A stretch of 64,000 bases of DNA from Janibacter terrae NBRC 107853 (GCF_001591405.1 NZ_BCUV01000003.1:186001-250000); one strand, 5' to 3'. Numbered from the stretch's first letter, positions 19,372 through 32,557 are shown. Numbers and translations are program-made. Notes: generated by a model from the sequence alone, not told the origin.

Positions 19372-20660
19372 CGAGCCTCATCGTCGGCGCGATCGTCTCG
19401 ATCGTCGCCGCGTTCGGCCTCACCCTCATCGACGCCGCGATCGGTTCCGCCTCGCGCGTCGCCGCCGAGGAGGCGGACAGCGAGGGACGAAGGGGGGCCC
19501 CCGCCCTCCGCGAGATCCTCGCCGACAGCGCCGGGCCGATCTCGGTGATCGCCTTCCTGCGCGCCGTCGCCGAGGCCGTGGCCGCGGTGCTCATCACCCT
19601 CGTCGTCGTCGACCAGGTCGAGCGGACGTGGTTGGCGCTGCTCGTCTCCGCCGCGATCATGGTCGTCGTGACCTTCGTGCTCGTCGGCGTCTCGCCGCGC
19701 ACCCTCGGTCGCCAGCACAGCACCGCGATCGCGCTGGCGACGGCTCCCTTCGTCATCTGGATGCGGCGGTTGCTCGGGCCGGTCGCCCGCCTGCTCGTCA
19801 CCTTCGGCAATGCCGTGACCCCCGGGCGCGGGTACCGCGACGGACCCTTCCGCTCCGAGGCCGAGCTGCGCGACCTGCTCGACCTCGCCGGGGAGTCGGC
19901 GATCATCGAGGACGAGGAGCGCGACATGCTCCACTCCGTCTTCGAGCTCGGGGACACGCTCGCGGGCGAGGTCATGGTGCCGCGCACCGACATGATCACC
20001 ATCGAGTCCGACAAGCCGGCGCGCAAGGCGCTCAACCTCTTCATCCGCTCCGGCTTCTCCCGGGTGCCCGTCGTGGGGGACGACACCGACGACATCGTCG
20101 GGCTGCTCTACCTCAAGGACGTCGTGCGACAGGTGCTCGCGGACGAGAGGAGCTCCGGGCGGGCGGTCGAGGACTTCATGCGGCCGGCCCCCTTCGTCCC
20201 CGAGAGCAAGCCGGTCGACGAGCTGCTGCGTGAGATGCAGCGCGACCAGATCCACGCCGCGATCGTCGTCGACGAGTACGGCGGCACGGCCGGCCTGGTG
20301 ACGATCGAGGACATCCTCGAGGAGATCGTCGGTGAGATCACCGACGAGTACGACCGCGAGGGGCCCGGTATCGAGGACCTCGGTGACGGGCGCCACCGCG
20401 TCCCCGCCGGCATGCACGTCGACGACCTCGGCGAGCTGTACGGCGTCGACCTCGACGACGAGGAGGTCGACACGGTCGGCGGGCTCATCGGCAAGGTCAC
20501 GGGCCGGGTCCCGATCATCGGGGCCCGCGCCGAGGTGGCCGGTCTGTCGCTCACTGCTGAGAAGATGTCCGGACGACAGCACCGCATCGCCACCGTCATC
20601 GTCGAGCCCCTCGCGGCCGACGCCACCGGCGGCCACGAGCAGGAGGAGATCGGGGCATGA
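19368..20660 (+). CDS. HlyC/CorC-type CBS-domain membrane protein
   Basis: 430 residues. N-terminal CNNM/DUF21 domain with three or four membrane segments ([40 protein letters not shown]). Paired CBS domains follow ([51 protein letters not shown] and [16 protein letters not shown]...[24 protein letters not shown]), then a C-terminal CorC_HlyC domain. The family is linked to Mg2+ and Co2+ efflux. GTG 19368 overlaps the ybeY stop. Confidence 0.9.
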   Translation: MTSLIVGAIVSIVAAFGLTLIDAAIGSASRVAAEEADSEGRRGAPALREILADSAGPISVIAFLRAVAEAVAAVLITLVVVDQVERTWLALLVSAAIMVVVTFVLVGVSPRTLGRQHSTAIALATAPFVIWMRRLLGPVARLLVTFGNAVTPGRGYRDGPFRSEAELRDLLDLAGESAIIEDEERDMLHSVFELGDTLAGEVMVPRTDMITIESDKPARKALNLFIRSGFSRVPVVGDDTDDIVGLLYLKDVVRQVLADERSSGRAVEDFMRPAPFVPESKPVDELLREMQRDQIHAAIVVDEYGGTAGLVTIEDILEEIVGEITDEYDREGPGIEDLGDGRHRVPAGMHVDDLGELYGVDLDDEEVDTVGGLIGKVTGRVPIIGARAEVAGLSLTAEKMSGRQHRIATVIVEPLAADATGGHEQEEIGA

Positions 20661-21589
20661 CGCAGGACCAGGACGAGGCCACCTGGCGGGCGGGGTTCGC
20701 CTGCCTCGTCGGGCGACCCAATGCCGGCAAGTCGACGCTGACCAACGCCCTCGTCGGCGACAAGGTCGCGATCACCTCGAGCAAGCCGCAGACCACGCGG
20801 CACACGATCCGCGGCATCGTGACGCGCGACCACCAGCAGGTCGTCCTCGTCGACACGCCGGGGCTGCACAAGCCGCGCACCCTGCTCGGGGAGCGGCTCA
20901 ACGACCTCGTGCGCGAGACGCTGCTCGAGGTCGACGTCATCGGCTTCTGCCTGCCGGCCGACCAGAAGATCGGGCCGGGGGACAGCTACATCGCGGCCGA
21001 CCTGGCCGAGCTGCAGCGCGCCAAGCGCGTGCCCGTCGTCGCCATCGCCACCAAGGCCGACAAGGTCGACCGAGAGCGTCTCGCGGAGCACCTCATCGCC
21101 ATCGACCAGCTGGGGGACTGGGCCGCGATCGTGCCCTGCTCGGCTGTGCGCGGCGACCAGATCGAGGACGTGCTCGCCGTGCTCGGCGAGCACCTGCCCC
21201 CTTCACCCGCCCCGCTGTACCCCACGGACCAGCTGACGGACGAGGACGACGAGACGATGATCGCCGAGCTCGTCCGCGAGGCCGCCCTCGAGGGCGTGCG
21301 CGACGAGCTCCCGCACAGCCTCGCGGTCGTCGTCGAGGAGATCGTCCCGCGGGAGGGCCGGCCCGAGCACGACCCGATGCTCGATGTGCGGGTCAACGTC
21401 TTCGTCGAGCGCGACAGCCAGAAGGCGATCATCATCGGCCGGGGCGGGTCGCGCCTGCGCGAGGTCGGCACCACGGCTCGCGTCGGGATCGAGAAGCTGC
21501 TCGGTCAGAAGGTCTTCCTCGACCTGCACGTCAAGGTCGCCAAGGACTGGCAGCGCGACCCCAAGCAGCTCCAGCGCCTGGGGTTCTGA
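20657..21589 (+). CDS. era: GTPase Era
   Basis: 310 residues. Ribosome-assembly GTPase that binds the 3' end of 16S rRNA. G1 is GRPNAGKSTL, G2 region KPQTTRHTIRG, G3 DTPGL and G4 ATKAD. The C-terminal KH domain contains AIIIGRGGSRLREVG. It overlaps the previous stop by 4 bases and ends the operon. In many relatives leuA or recO comes next; here a 9-kb transport block intervenes. Confidence 0.96.
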   Translation: MTQDQDEATWRAGFACLVGRPNAGKSTLTNALVGDKVAITSSKPQTTRHTIRGIVTRDHQQVVLVDTPGLHKPRTLLGERLNDLVRETLLEVDVIGFCLPADQKIGPGDSYIAADLAELQRAKRVPVVAIATKADKVDRERLAEHLIAIDQLGDWAAIVPCSAVRGDQIEDVLAVLGEHLPPSPAPLYPTDQLTDEDDETMIAELVREAALEGVRDELPHSLAVVVEEIVPREGRPEHDPMLDVRVNVFVERDSQKAIIIGRGGSRLREVGTTARVGIEKLLGQKVFLDLHVKVAKDWQRDPKQLQRLGF

Positions 21590-21750
21590 GACTGCGGCCC
21601 GAGGTCACGAGTCGGTCACGAGCATTTGGGCGCAGGCCGGTGGGTGGGTCAGAGTGAGTGGTTGGGCAGTGCGCTGCCCGACGCCACCCAACTCGACAAC
21701 AGGAGGAGTGGCCCCGGCCGAACCCCTGCCGACCGGGCCATGTACACAAC

Positions 21751-23589
21751 GTGACCGAACCTACGCAACCGCCGACCTCCGGACGTGACGCCGCACCGCG
21801 CGACACCCGTCGCGTCGACCACCCGGCCCTCGAGCCGCGGCTCATCGCCAAGACCGACCGGCTCGGCATCGACTGGATCGTCTTCGGCATCACCGCCGTC
21901 CTCGCGATCGCCTTCGTCCTCTGGGGCGTCATCAGCACGGCCTCCCTCTCCGATGCATCGACATCGGGTGTCGACTGGGTCGTGACGAACACCGGTTGGC
22001 TCTTCGCCCTCGCCTCGACCGGCTTCGTCTTCTTCGTCGTCTGGCTCGCGGCCAGCAAGTACGGCAACATCCCGCTGGGCGCCGATGGCGAGCAGCCGGA
22101 GTTCCGGACCATCTCGTGGATCGCGATGATGTTCTCCGCGGGCATGGGCATCGGCCTGATGTTCTGGGGCGCCGCGGAGCCGTTGGCGCACTACCTCGCC
22201 CCACCGCCGGGGACGGGTGCGGAGGGCAACGACCACGTGACGCGCACCGCGATGGCGACGACGCTCTTCCACTGGACGCTGCACCCGTGGGCCATCTACA
22301 CGGTCGCCGGTCTGGCGATCGGCTACGGGGTCTTCCGCAAGGGCCGCGGCCTGACGATCAGCGCGGTCTTCGAGCCGCTCATCGGCAAGCGCCAGGTGCA
22401 CGGGCCGGTCGGCAAGGTCATCGACATCTTCGCCATCTTCGCCACGCTCTTCGGCTCTGCGACCTCGCTCGGCCTCGGTGCCCTGCAGATCGCCTCCGGC
22501 GCGAAGATCGTCGGCTGGGCCAACGACATCACCAACACGGTGCTCGTCGTGATCATCGTCGTGCTGACGATCTGCTTCATCTTCTCGGCCGTCTCCGGTG
22601 TCGAGAAGGGCATCCAGTGGCTCTCCAACACCAACATGGTGCTGGCCTTCCTCCTGGCCGCCTTCGTCTTCATCGCCGGCCCGACGATCTTCATCCTCAA
22701 CCTCGTGCCGACCTCCCTCGGCACGTACATGCAGCACCTGATGGAGATGGCCGCCCGCACCAACGCGCAGGGCGAGCACGGCATCAAGTCGTGGCTGTCC
22801 GGCTGGACGATCTTCTACTGGGCGTGGTGGGTCAGCTGGACCCCCTTCGTCGGCATGTTCATCGCCCGCATCTCCCGCGGTCGCACCATCCGTGAGTTCG
22901 TCACCGGCGTCCTCCTCGTGCCGAGCACCGTGAGCCTGATCTGGTTCGCGATCTTCGGTGGCGCCGCCATCAAGGCGCAGGAGATGGGAGCGAGGCTCGA
23001 CAAGTTCGGCGACGGCGAGGAGAGCACGCTCTTCGCGCTGCTCGACTCGATGCCGTGGGCCGCGGTCACGTCGGTCCTCGTCATGGTGCTCGTCGCGATC
23101 TTCTTCGTCTCCGGCGCCGATGCGGCCTCGATCGTCATGGGTTCGCTCAGCCAGCGCGGGACCCTCGAGCCCAACCGGTTCGTGGTCGTCTTCTGGGGTG
23201 TCGCCACGGGCGCCGCCGCAGCGATCATGCTCGTCATCGGTGGTGAGGACTCGCTGACGGGTCTGCAGCAGGTCACCATCGTCGCGGCGCTGCCCTTCGT
23301 GCTCATCATGATCGGCATGGCCGTCGCGCTCGTGCGGGACCTGCAGTCGGACCCGATGGCCATCCGTCGGGCGTACGCCCGCGAGGCGCTCAGGCAGGCC
23401 GTCGTGGCCGGTGTCACCGAGCACGGGGACGACTTCGTCCTGTCCATCGACCAGACCGCGCCCGGCGAGGGCATCGACCGCGACAAGGTCGTCCCGGCCT
23501 CGGCCACGGACGAGGCGCCGGATGCCCAGGCCGACGAGGAGCACCCGGAGCGACGCGAAGAGCACGGCAGCACGCCGGCCTCGAGCTGA
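21751..23589 (+). CDS. BCCT-family betaine/choline-type transporter
   Basis: 612 residues, 12 hydrophobic segments. Family signatures are MGIGLMFWGAAEPLAHY (the Gly-rich unwound helix), FHWTLHPWAIYTVAGLAIGY (the aromatic substrate box) and WAWWVSWTPFVGMFIARISRGRTIREF. These match Na+-coupled glycine betaine or ectoine carriers such as BetP, taken up against osmotic stress. The N- and C-terminal tails are long, hydrophilic and acidic, as in osmosensing members. The start is uncertain: GTG 21751 (MTEPTQPPTS) is chosen for length, but the only strong Shine-Dalgarno (AGGAGGAG, 21701-21708) is 40 bases too far upstream to serve it. Confidence 0.88.
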   Translation: MTEPTQPPTSGRDAAPRDTRRVDHPALEPRLIAKTDRLGIDWIVFGITAVLAIAFVLWGVISTASLSDASTSGVDWVVTNTGWLFALASTGFVFFVVWLAASKYGNIPLGADGEQPEFRTISWIAMMFSAGMGIGLMFWGAAEPLAHYLAPPPGTGAEGNDHVTRTAMATTLFHWTLHPWAIYTVAGLAIGYGVFRKGRGLTISAVFEPLIGKRQVHGPVGKVIDIFAIFATLFGSATSLGLGALQIASGAKIVGWANDITNTVLVVIIVVLTICFIFSAVSGVEKGIQWLSNTNMVLAFLLAAFVFIAGPTIFILNLVPTSLGTYMQHLMEMAARTNAQGEHGIKSWLSGWTIFYWAWWVSWTPFVGMFIARISRGRTIREFVTGVLLVPSTVSLIWFAIFGGAAIKAQEMGARLDKFGDGEESTLFALLDSMPWAAVTSVLVMVLVAIFFVSGADAASIVMGSLSQRGTLEPNRFVVVFWGVATGAAAAIMLVIGGEDSLTGLQQVTIVAALPFVLIMIGMAVALVRDLQSDPMAIRRAYAREALRQAVVAGVTEHGDDFVLSIDQTAPGEGIDRDKVVPASATDEAPDAQADEEHPERREEHGSTPASS

Positions 23590-24693
<1,104 letters not shown>

Positions 24694-24720
24694 TACCCGC
24701 GCTGCAGCCGTACGCGTCCG

Positions 24721-24764
24721 ACGACGAAGGGAGTGCCCCACCGCTGGGGCACTCCCTTCGTCGT
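24721..24764 (+). terminator. asd intrinsic terminator
   Basis: A perfect 20-bp stem (24721-24740 and 24745-24764) with a 4-base CCGC loop lies 28 bases after the asd stop. The stem base is ACGACGAAGGGAG, a variant of the window's repeated motif. Confidence 0.88.
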
Positions 24765-24770
24765 GCTCGT

Positions 24771-24846
24771 GTGTCGAACCGGTAGCCCGGCGAGTCGGGG
24801 ACCTCGCCACGGGCGCTGCCGGCACCGGGGGCTACCGGTTCGACAC
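24771..24846. repeat. 76-bp inverted repeat with internal hairpins
   Basis: Terminal arms GTGTCGAACCGGTAGCCC (24771-24788) and its exact complement (24829-24846) enclose at least one inner hairpin (GGCGAG ... CTCGCC at 24789-24808). It lies between asd and uspA, convergent genes, directly after the asd terminator. The layout resembles REP or BIME elements of actinobacteria. No open reading frame, and it is not a tRNA despite the GGTTCGA-like end. Confidence 0.8.
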
Positions 24847-24859
24847 AGAACGACTGCGG

Positions 24860-25252
24860 TCACCGCGGCGGCTTGACCGCCAGGACCGGGCAGGTGGCGT
24901 CGAGCAGGATGCGCTGCGCGGTCGACCCGAGCAGCAGCTTGCCCACGGGCGTGCGGTGGCGCAGCCCGATGACGATGAGCGAGGCGTCGACCCGCGCGGC
25001 CTCGTCGAGCACGAGGTCGGCGATGTCCGGGCCCATCGGGCGGGAGACCTCGTGCTCGAGGCCCGAGGCGTCGAGCTGCTGCTGGAGCTCGTCGATGTCG
25101 CCCTCGCCGCCGTAGCGCGGGTCGACGAAGGCGTCGCCCTTCGTGGCGTTGACGACGAGGACCCGTTCGCCACGCAGCCTGGCCTCCGAGAGGCCGCGCT
25201 CGAGGGCGTGGGTGCTGGCGGGTTCCGGGGTGAAGCCGATGACGACGGTCAT
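24860..25252 (-). CDS. Universal stress protein, UspA family
   Basis: 130 residues. Single Usp domain: [21 protein letters not shown] at the start and the ATP-type loop [32 protein letters not shown] near the end (G-2x-G-9x-G-S class). It is the last gene of the tct operon: its ATG overlaps the tctA stop by 4 bases. A coupled Usp behind a tripartite carboxylate transporter suggests energy- or nucleotide-dependent control of uptake, by inference. Confidence 0.88.
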   Translation of the reverse strand: MTVVIGFTPEPASTHALERGLSEARLRGERVLVVNATKGDAFVDPRYGGEGDIDELQQQLDASGLEHEVSRPMGPDIADLVLDEAARVDASLIVIGLRHRTPVGKLLLGSTAQRILLDATCPVLAVKPPR

Positions 25253-26760
25253 GCCGAGACCTCCGAGGTCGTGGTGTCCTTGCGGCCGCGGAGGAGTCCG
25301 GTGACCGCCATGCCGATGAGACCGAGGGCGATGATCGCGTAGACGATGACGGCGGCAGGCTCGCTGACGAGCCCGCTCCAGTCGCCGCTCGACAGCAGCA
25401 GCGTCTTGCGCAGCTCCTCCTCGACGCGCGGGCCGAGGATGACGCCGATGATCAGCGGCAGCACGGGGACACCGAAGCGCCGCATGCCCAGCCCGACGAG
25501 CCCGAAGAAGAGCAGCAGGGCCAGGTCGAACCACTGCAGGTTGACCGCGAGGGCGCCGAGCGAGGCGAAGAAGAGGATGCCCGCGTAGAGGTACGGCCGC
25601 GGCGTGCGCAGCAGCTTGGCCCACAGGGGCGCGAGCGGCAGGTTGAGCACGAGCAGCAGGAGGTTGCCGATGAAGAGGCTCGCGATGAGGGTCCAGACGA
25701 GCGTGCTCTCGGACTCGAAGAGCGCCGGGCCGGGCTGGATGCCGTAGCCCATCATCGCCGCGAGCATGATCGCCGCCGTGGCGTTGGTCGGCAGGCCGAG
25801 GGCCAGCATGGGCACGAGGGTGCCGGCGGCCGAGGCGTTGTTGGCGGCCTCCGGCCCGGCCACGCCCTCGATGGCGCCGTGGCCGAACTCCTCGGGGTGT
25901 TTCGAGAGCTTGCGCTCGGTGATGTACGACAGGAAGGTCGGCAGCTCGGCGCCGCCGGCCGGGACCGCTCCGAAGGGGAAGCCGAAGGCGGTGCCGCGCA
26001 GCCACGGTTTCCACGAGCGCTTGAGGTCGTCCCTGCCCATCCACGGGCGACCCACGGGGATGATCTCCTGCGGGCGTCGGCGGAGGAAGGCGGCGACCCA
26101 CAGGGCCTCGCCGATGGCGAAGATCGCGACGGCGACGACGACGATGTCGATGCCGTCGCCGAGGAGCGGGATGCCGAAGGTGGCCCGGCTCTGCCCGGTG
26201 AGGCTGTCGATGCCGACGATGCCCACGGCGAGGCCGAGGAAGAGCCCGATGAAGCCGCGCAGCTTGGAGCTGCCGAGGACGGCCGTCACCGCGATGAGCG
26301 CCAGGACCATGATCGCGAGGTACGAGGGGTTGCCGAGCTTGACCGCCTGCACGGCGATCCACGGCGCGAAGAAGGTCAGCAGGGTGGTGCCGATCGCACC
26401 GGCGATGAAGGAGCCGATCGCCGCGGTGGCCAGGGCCTGTGCCGCCTTGCCCGCCTTGGCCATCTTGTTGCCCTCGATGGCGGTGATGACCGACGAGGAC
26501 TCGCCGGGCGTGTTGAGCAGGATGGAGGTCGTCGACCCGCCGTACATGCCGCCGTAGTAGATGCCGGCGAACATGATGAACGCGCTGGCGGGCTCGACGT
26601 TGTAGGTGATCGGCAGGAGCAGGGCCACGGTCATGGCCGGGCCGATGCCGGGCAGGACGCCGACCGCGGTGCCGAGGAGGACGCCGACGCAGGCGAAGAG
26701 CAGGTTGGCAGGGGTGATCGCCGAGCCGAAGCCGTCGATCAGGTGGTTGAGGTTGTCCAT
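25249..26760 (-). CDS. tctA: Tripartite tricarboxylate transporter, large membrane subunit
   Basis: 503 residues with about 12 membrane segments. Family marks are [20 protein letters not shown] and [26 protein letters not shown] near the start, and the duplicated [29 protein letters not shown]. TctA with TctB makes the Na+- or H+-driven channel fed by the binding protein TctC. The start overlaps the tctB stop and its stop overlaps the uspA start, so the operon is fully coupled. Confidence 0.93.
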   Translation of the reverse strand: MDNLNHLIDGFGSAITPANLLFACVGVLLGTAVGVLPGIGPAMTVALLLPITYNVEPASAFIMFAGIYYGGMYGGSTTSILLNTPGESSSVITAIEGNKMAKAGKAAQALATAAIGSFIAGAIGTTLLTFFAPWIAVQAVKLGNPSYLAIMVLALIAVTAVLGSSKLRGFIGLFLGLAVGIVGIDSLTGQSRATFGIPLLGDGIDIVVVAVAIFAIGEALWVAAFLRRRPQEIIPVGRPWMGRDDLKRSWKPWLRGTAFGFPFGAVPAGGAELPTFLSYITERKLSKHPEEFGHGAIEGVAGPEAANNASAAGTLVPMLALGLPTNATAAIMLAAMMGYGIQPGPALFESESTLVWTLIASLFIGNLLLLVLNLPLAPLWAKLLRTPRPYLYAGILFFASLGALAVNLQWFDLALLLFFGLVGLGMRRFGVPVLPLIIGVILGPRVEEELRKTLLLSSGDWSGLVSEPAAVIVYAIIALGLIGMAVTGLLRGRKDTTTSEVSA

Positions 26761-27278
26761 CAGAGGATCCCGTCCAGGATGCCCGCGGGGAGCGGGACGC
26801 CGAGGGCGACGTAGAAGGCGTAGAAGGTGGCGACCGACAGCACGGCGCCGATGACGAGGTCACGCAGCCAGGTGCGGCTGCCGAGCGTCAGGGAGCACCC
26901 GGCGAAGAAGAGCGCCCCGGAGATCGCCCACCCGAGCAGGTCGACGGTGGCGATGAGGAAGACGAAGACGGCGACGAGCTTGGCCACGGTGACCCAGTCG
27001 GCCCCTTGGTCGAGGTCGACGTCCTCACCCCCTTCCTCCTCGGGGAGAGAGCCGCGCAGGATGGCGACGCTCAGCAGGGCGGCGGTGAGGTAGAGGAAGC
27101 CGGCGACGAGCCAGGGGAAGAACTTCGGTCCGACCGGGTCGGTCTCGGCGAAGTCGTTGCGCAGCCCGGCCGCGTCGACGACGAGGACGGTCGCGACGAG
27201 GACGAGGAATCCCACGACGACGAACTGCGCGAGGTCGCGCCGACGCTCGGGCGTGGTGGTCAGGATCGTGTCGTTCAC
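26760..27278 (-). CDS. tctB: Tripartite tricarboxylate transporter, small membrane subunit
   Basis: 172 residues, four hydrophobic segments ([83 protein letters not shown]). TctB is poorly conserved in sequence but recognisable by size, topology and position. GTG 27278 overlaps the tctC stop. It ends on the tctA start codon. Confidence 0.85.
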   Translation of the reverse strand: MNDTILTTTPERRRDLAQFVVVGFLVLVATVLVVDAAGLRNDFAETDPVGPKFFPWLVAGFLYLTAALLSVAILRGSLPEEEGGEDVDLDQGADWVTVAKLVAVFVFLIATVDLLGWAISGALFFAGCSLTLGSRTWLRDLVIGAVLSVATFYAFYVALGVPLPAGILDGIL

Positions 27279-28264
27279 AGCAGTCCCAGCTCCTTCAGGG
27301 TCGTCTCGACGCGTTCGTCCTGGGAGGTGAGGAACTCGCCGAACTCGTCTCCGGTCATCCACGCATCGGTCCAGTTGTTCAGCTTCAGCGCCTCCTGCCA
27401 GCCGGTGCTGTCATGCATCTGCTGGAGCAGGTCGATGAGCTGCTCCCGACGAGCGGTCGAGATGCCGGGAGGGGCGAGGATCCCGCGCCAGTTGATGAAG
27501 GTCAGGTCGACGTCCGACTCCTTGAGCGTCGGCGCGTCGATGCCGGGCACCCGCTCCTCGCCCGAGACGGCGAGGACCTTGACCTGGCCCTTCTCGATCT
27601 GCTCGGCGTACTCGCCGAGACCGCTCATGCCGGCCTTGATCTTCGAGCCGAGCAGTGCGGGGAGCAGGTCACCGCCACCGTCGTAGGTCACGTAGTTGAC
27701 CTTGCGCGGGTCGATGTCGACCGCCTTGGCGAACTCCATCGGGAAGAGGTGGTCGGGGCCGCCGGGGGAGGAGCCTCCGCCGATGCTCACGGCCTTGGGG
27801 TCCTGCTGCCATGCCGTGATCAGGTCGGCGATGTCCTTGTAGGGGGAGTCGGCGGGCACGATGACGCCCTCGGACTCCTGGATGAGCCGGGCGAGGGGCG
27901 TCATGCCGGAGACACGGGCCTGCGACTTGTTGGTGAAGGTCGCGCCGACGACCCCGAGGCCCATGGCCATCATGAGGTCCTCGTTGCCGCGCTCGTTGGC
28001 CAGGCGCGCCATGGCGACGGTGCCGCCGGCACCGATGACGTTGAAGACCTCGAAGCGGCTGGTGATCTCGGCGTCCTCCATGACGCGCACGGCGGCGCGA
28101 CCGGTGAGGTCGTACCCGCCGCCGGGAGAGTTGGGGATCATCATGCGCAGCCGGGTGGAGCCGGCGTCGTCGCCGCGCGTCACGCCGCAGGCGGCGAGCG
28201 TGGGGACGGTGAGCGCTCCGAGCGAGGCCAGCAGCAGGGTTCGCCGCGTGGGGCCTGGGGACAT
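27275..28264 (-). CDS. tctC: Tricarboxylate transporter substrate-binding lipoprotein
   Basis: 329 residues. Signal peptide with lipobox LAACG (residues about 23-27) preceded by a twin-arginine-like TRRTLLLASLG. The mature protein has the Bug/TctC fold: MIPNSPGGGYDLTGRAAVRVM, GAGGTVAMARLAN, VSIGGGSSPGGPDHL and VNYVTYDGGGDLLPALLGSKI. Extracytoplasmic receptor for citrate or other carboxylates. It is the first gene of the tctC-tctB-tctA-uspA operon and is divergent from a sensor-kinase pair likely to control it. Confidence 0.92.
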   Translation of the reverse strand: MSPGPTRRTLLLASLGALTVPTLAACGVTRGDDAGSTRLRMMIPNSPGGGYDLTGRAAVRVMEDAEITSRFEVFNVIGAGGTVAMARLANERGNEDLMMAMGLGVVGATFTNKSQARVSGMTPLARLIQESEGVIVPADSPYKDIADLITAWQQDPKAVSIGGGSSPGGPDHLFPMEFAKAVDIDPRKVNYVTYDGGGDLLPALLGSKIKAGMSGLGEYAEQIEKGQVKVLAVSGEERVPGIDAPTLKESDVDLTFINWRGILAPPGISTARREQLIDLLQQMHDSTGWQEALKLNNWTDAWMTGDEFGEFLTSQDERVETTLKELGLL

Positions 28265-28370
28265 GTCGGCACGCCTTTCGTGGGGTGGGTGGTCGATGAT
28301 GGTCGTTGACGATGGTGGAGGGCGCGCGCGCCCCACGTCACCATTGCGGTCACAAAGGAGGTTGTGGTCA

Positions 28371-29966
28371 TTGCGGTCCCGGCGCGTGCGGTGGAGCCTT
28401 GCCGCCCAGTTCCTCGTCTGGCAGCTCGCCGCCCTCCTCCTCGTCCTCCTCGTCGTCGCGGTGATCACCGTGCAGCAGTCGACGCAGGACTTCCGGGCGT
28501 CCCGGGAGCAGCGGCTGCTCGCGGTCGCGGAGTCGCTGGCGGCCACACCGGTGGTCCGGTCCGAGCTGGTCGAAGGGGGGAACCGTCGCGCCCTCGACGG
28601 GCAGATCGGGCGGGCGGCGAGCCTGTCCGGGGCGCGCACGGTGCAGCTGCTCGACGCGGACGGGACCGTGGCCGCGTCGACCGACGCGACGGACCTCGGG
28701 AAGCGGCCGGCACTCGGCCTGGCGGCCAGTGACGGTCGGTCGTGGTCGGGGGACCTGGAGATCGACGGCGCCCGCGCCGTCGGCGGCCAGGCGCCCGTGC
28801 TCGCCGACGACGGTCGGGTCCTGGGCGCGGCACTCGTCGTCGAGGAGTACCCGCCGCTCACCCAGCGGCTGTCGCAGGCGGCCCCCGACCTGCTGCTCTT
28901 CCTCGGGGCCGCCGCGGCGCTGGGTGTGGCCGGTGCGTGGGGGCTCTCGCGGCTCATCCGGCGCCAGACCCGCGGCCTCGAGCCGGCCGACATCGCGCGG
29001 CTGGCCGACCACCAGGAAGCACTGCTCACCGGGATCCACGAAGGGGTCGTGGGGGTCAACGGTGCCGGCGTCATCACGCTCGTCAACACCTCGGCCCAGG
29101 AGCTCCTCGGGCTGTCCGAACGGGACGTGGGCCGTCCGGTGGGCGAGGTGCCGGTCCACGGCGGGGTCGCCGAGTTCCTCGCCTCGGCGGAGGACAGCGA
29201 CCCGACGCTCATCGTCGTCGGGGACCGGACGCTCGTGCTCACCCGGCGTCGCACCTACTTCGACGGGCGGCAGGTCGGGACCGTGACGACGATGGTCGAT
29301 CGCAGCGACCTGCTGGCCCTGCAGAGCCAGGTGTCGGCGCAGGCGAGCATCACCGACGCCCTGCGGGCGCAGACCCACGAGTTCGACAACCGGCTGCACA
29401 CGATCTCCGGGCTGGTCCAGCTGCAGGAGTACGACGAGGTGGTCGCCCTCATCGCCGACGTCAACCGACGACGTGGTGAGATCAGCGATGCCGTGACCCG
29501 CTACGTCGAGGACCCCCGCGTCGCGGCGCTGCTCATCGCCAAGGTCACCGCCGCGTCCGAGGTCGGCATCGAGCTGTCCATCGAGCCGGAGTCCCACCTG
29601 CCGCGCCTGGACCCGGCCGTCGCGGCGGACGTCATCACCGTCGTCGGCAACCTCATCGACAACGCCCTCGACGCGACGCGGGCCAACGGGGGGCGGGAGT
29701 CGTCGGTGCGTCTGCTCATGACGGACGACGGCCCGCTCGTGCGGGTCGCCGACACGGGTGCGGGCATCGCACCCGAGGACGTCGACCGGGTCTTCGAGCG
29801 CGGGTGGTCGACCAAGCCCTCGGGGGCGGCTGGCCGCGGCATCGGGCTCGCCCTGGTGCAGGCCGTATGCTCCCGGGGCGGTGGCCGGGTGACGGTCGTG
29901 CAAGGTGACTTCGGGGCCGTCTTCACCGCATCACTGGGCGGTACCGGGAGCGAGGAGGACCCATGA
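28371..29966 (+). CDS. DcuS/CitA-type sensor histidine kinase
   Basis: 531 residues. Two membrane helices (about 12-32 and 168-190) bracket a periplasmic cache-like domain. A PAS domain follows (LTGIHEGVVGVNGAGVITLVNTSAQELLGLS), then the H-box RAQTHEFDNRLHTISGLVQL and an ATPase domain with N-box GNLIDNALDA and G-box DTGAGIAP. These features define the citrate/C4-dicarboxylate sensor class. TTG 28371 is my start: AAAGGAGG (28354-28361) lies 9 bases upstream and no ATG fits. Divergence from tctC suggests it senses the transported carboxylate. Confidence 0.88.
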   Translation: MRSRRVRWSLAAQFLVWQLAALLLVLLVVAVITVQQSTQDFRASREQRLLAVAESLAATPVVRSELVEGGNRRALDGQIGRAASLSGARTVQLLDADGTVAASTDATDLGKRPALGLAASDGRSWSGDLEIDGARAVGGQAPVLADDGRVLGAALVVEEYPPLTQRLSQAAPDLLLFLGAAAALGVAGAWGLSRLIRRQTRGLEPADIARLADHQEALLTGIHEGVVGVNGAGVITLVNTSAQELLGLSERDVGRPVGEVPVHGGVAEFLASAEDSDPTLIVVGDRTLVLTRRRTYFDGRQVGTVTTMVDRSDLLALQSQVSAQASITDALRAQTHEFDNRLHTISGLVQLQEYDEVVALIADVNRRRGEISDAVTRYVEDPRVAALLIAKVTAASEVGIELSIEPESHLPRLDPAVAADVITVVGNLIDNALDATRANGGRESSVRLLMTDDGPLVRVADTGAGIAPEDVDRVFERGWSTKPSGAAGRGIGLALVQAVCSRGGGRVTVVQGDFGAVFTASLGGTGSEEDP

Positions 29967-30661
29967 GCGAGAGTGTCGACGTCGTGGTCGTGGACGACGA
30001 CTTCCTCGTCGTCAGGGTGCACACGCGCTTCGTCGAGAGCGTCCCGGGCTTCCGGGTCGTCGCGACCGCGCCCACCGGCGCCGCCGCCCTCGAGGCCGTC
30101 CGTGAGCACGGACCCGACCTCGTGCTGCTCGACGTCCACCTGCCCGACATGACGGGGATCGAGGTGCTGCGTCGGCTGCGTGCCGAGGGCAACGAGGTCG
30201 GTGTCCTCATGGTCACCGCCGCACGTGAGGTCGAGCAGGTGCGGGCGGCCCGGACCGGGGGCGCCGTGGGCTACCTGGTCAAGCCCTTCGGCCAGGCCGA
30301 TCTGACCGCCCGCCTGCAGGACTTCAGGGCCGAGCTGCAGCGACTCCAGCGGGTCGACGCCGACACCGCTGCGCAGGAGGACATCGACGCGATCTTCGGC
30401 GGGACCCCGGGGGCAGGGACGCCGACAGCTGTCCTGCCCAAGGGGCTGAGCGGGGAGACCGGCGAGCTCGTCCTCGCTGCGGTCCGCGGGGCGGGGGACC
30501 TCTCCGCCAGCGAGTGCGCGGAGGCGGTCGGGCTCTCCCGGGTCACGGCCCGGCGCTACCTGGAGCACTACGTCGGGACGGGTCGGCTCGAGGGCCGTCA
30601 GCAGTACGGACGGGTGGGTCGACCCGAGCGGCGGTACCGCTCCCCTTCGTCCGCATCGTGA
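29963..30661 (+). CDS. CitB-type response regulator
   Basis: 232 residues. The receiver has the acidic triad DDD at 11-13, phospho-acceptor D57 (LVLLDVHLPDMTG) and Lys in LVKPFGQADL. The C-terminal DNA-binding part (LSASECAEAVGLSRVTARRYLEHYVGTGRLEGRQQYGRVGRPERRYR) is the CitB/DcuR helix-turn-helix. It overlaps the kinase by 4 bases and is predicted to activate the divergent tct operon. Confidence 0.9.
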   Translation: MSESVDVVVVDDDFLVVRVHTRFVESVPGFRVVATAPTGAAALEAVREHGPDLVLLDVHLPDMTGIEVLRRLRAEGNEVGVLMVTAAREVEQVRAARTGGAVGYLVKPFGQADLTARLQDFRAELQRLQRVDADTAAQEDIDAIFGGTPGAGTPTAVLPKGLSGETGELVLAAVRGAGDLSASECAEAVGLSRVTARRYLEHYVGTGRLEGRQQYGRVGRPERRYRSPSSAS

Positions 30662-30703
30662 CCCGCGGCATGCCGCGCCGGGGCGAGGAGTATCGTGCTG
30701 GGC

Positions 30704-30745
30704 ATGCGGACGGACCTCCTCCTTCTCTGCCGCGGCGAGGCCTGA
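30704..30745 (+). CDS. leuA leader peptide
   Basis: A 13-residue frame, MRTDLLLLCRGEA, has four consecutive Leu codons (CTC CTC CTT CTC). It lies 69 bases before leuA in an otherwise empty 153-base gap. Leucine leader peptides before leuA are a known attenuation device in actinobacteria. Stalling at the Leu codons when charged tRNA-Leu is scarce would change downstream RNA pairing. Confidence 0.8.
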   Translation: MRTDLLLLCRGEA

Positions 30746-32551
<1,806 letters not shown>

Positions 32552-32557
32552 GCCCGG

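Noticed and set aside
24829-24846. tRNA-like end (GGTTCGA) in the 76-bp repeat
   Set aside because: No acceptor or anticodon arms can be drawn, and the arms pair with the other end of the element.
28319-28332. GCGC-rich palindrome between tctC and the kinase as a regulator site
   Set aside because: It is simple alternating GC, only a short run, and no second copy was seen near the tct promoter.
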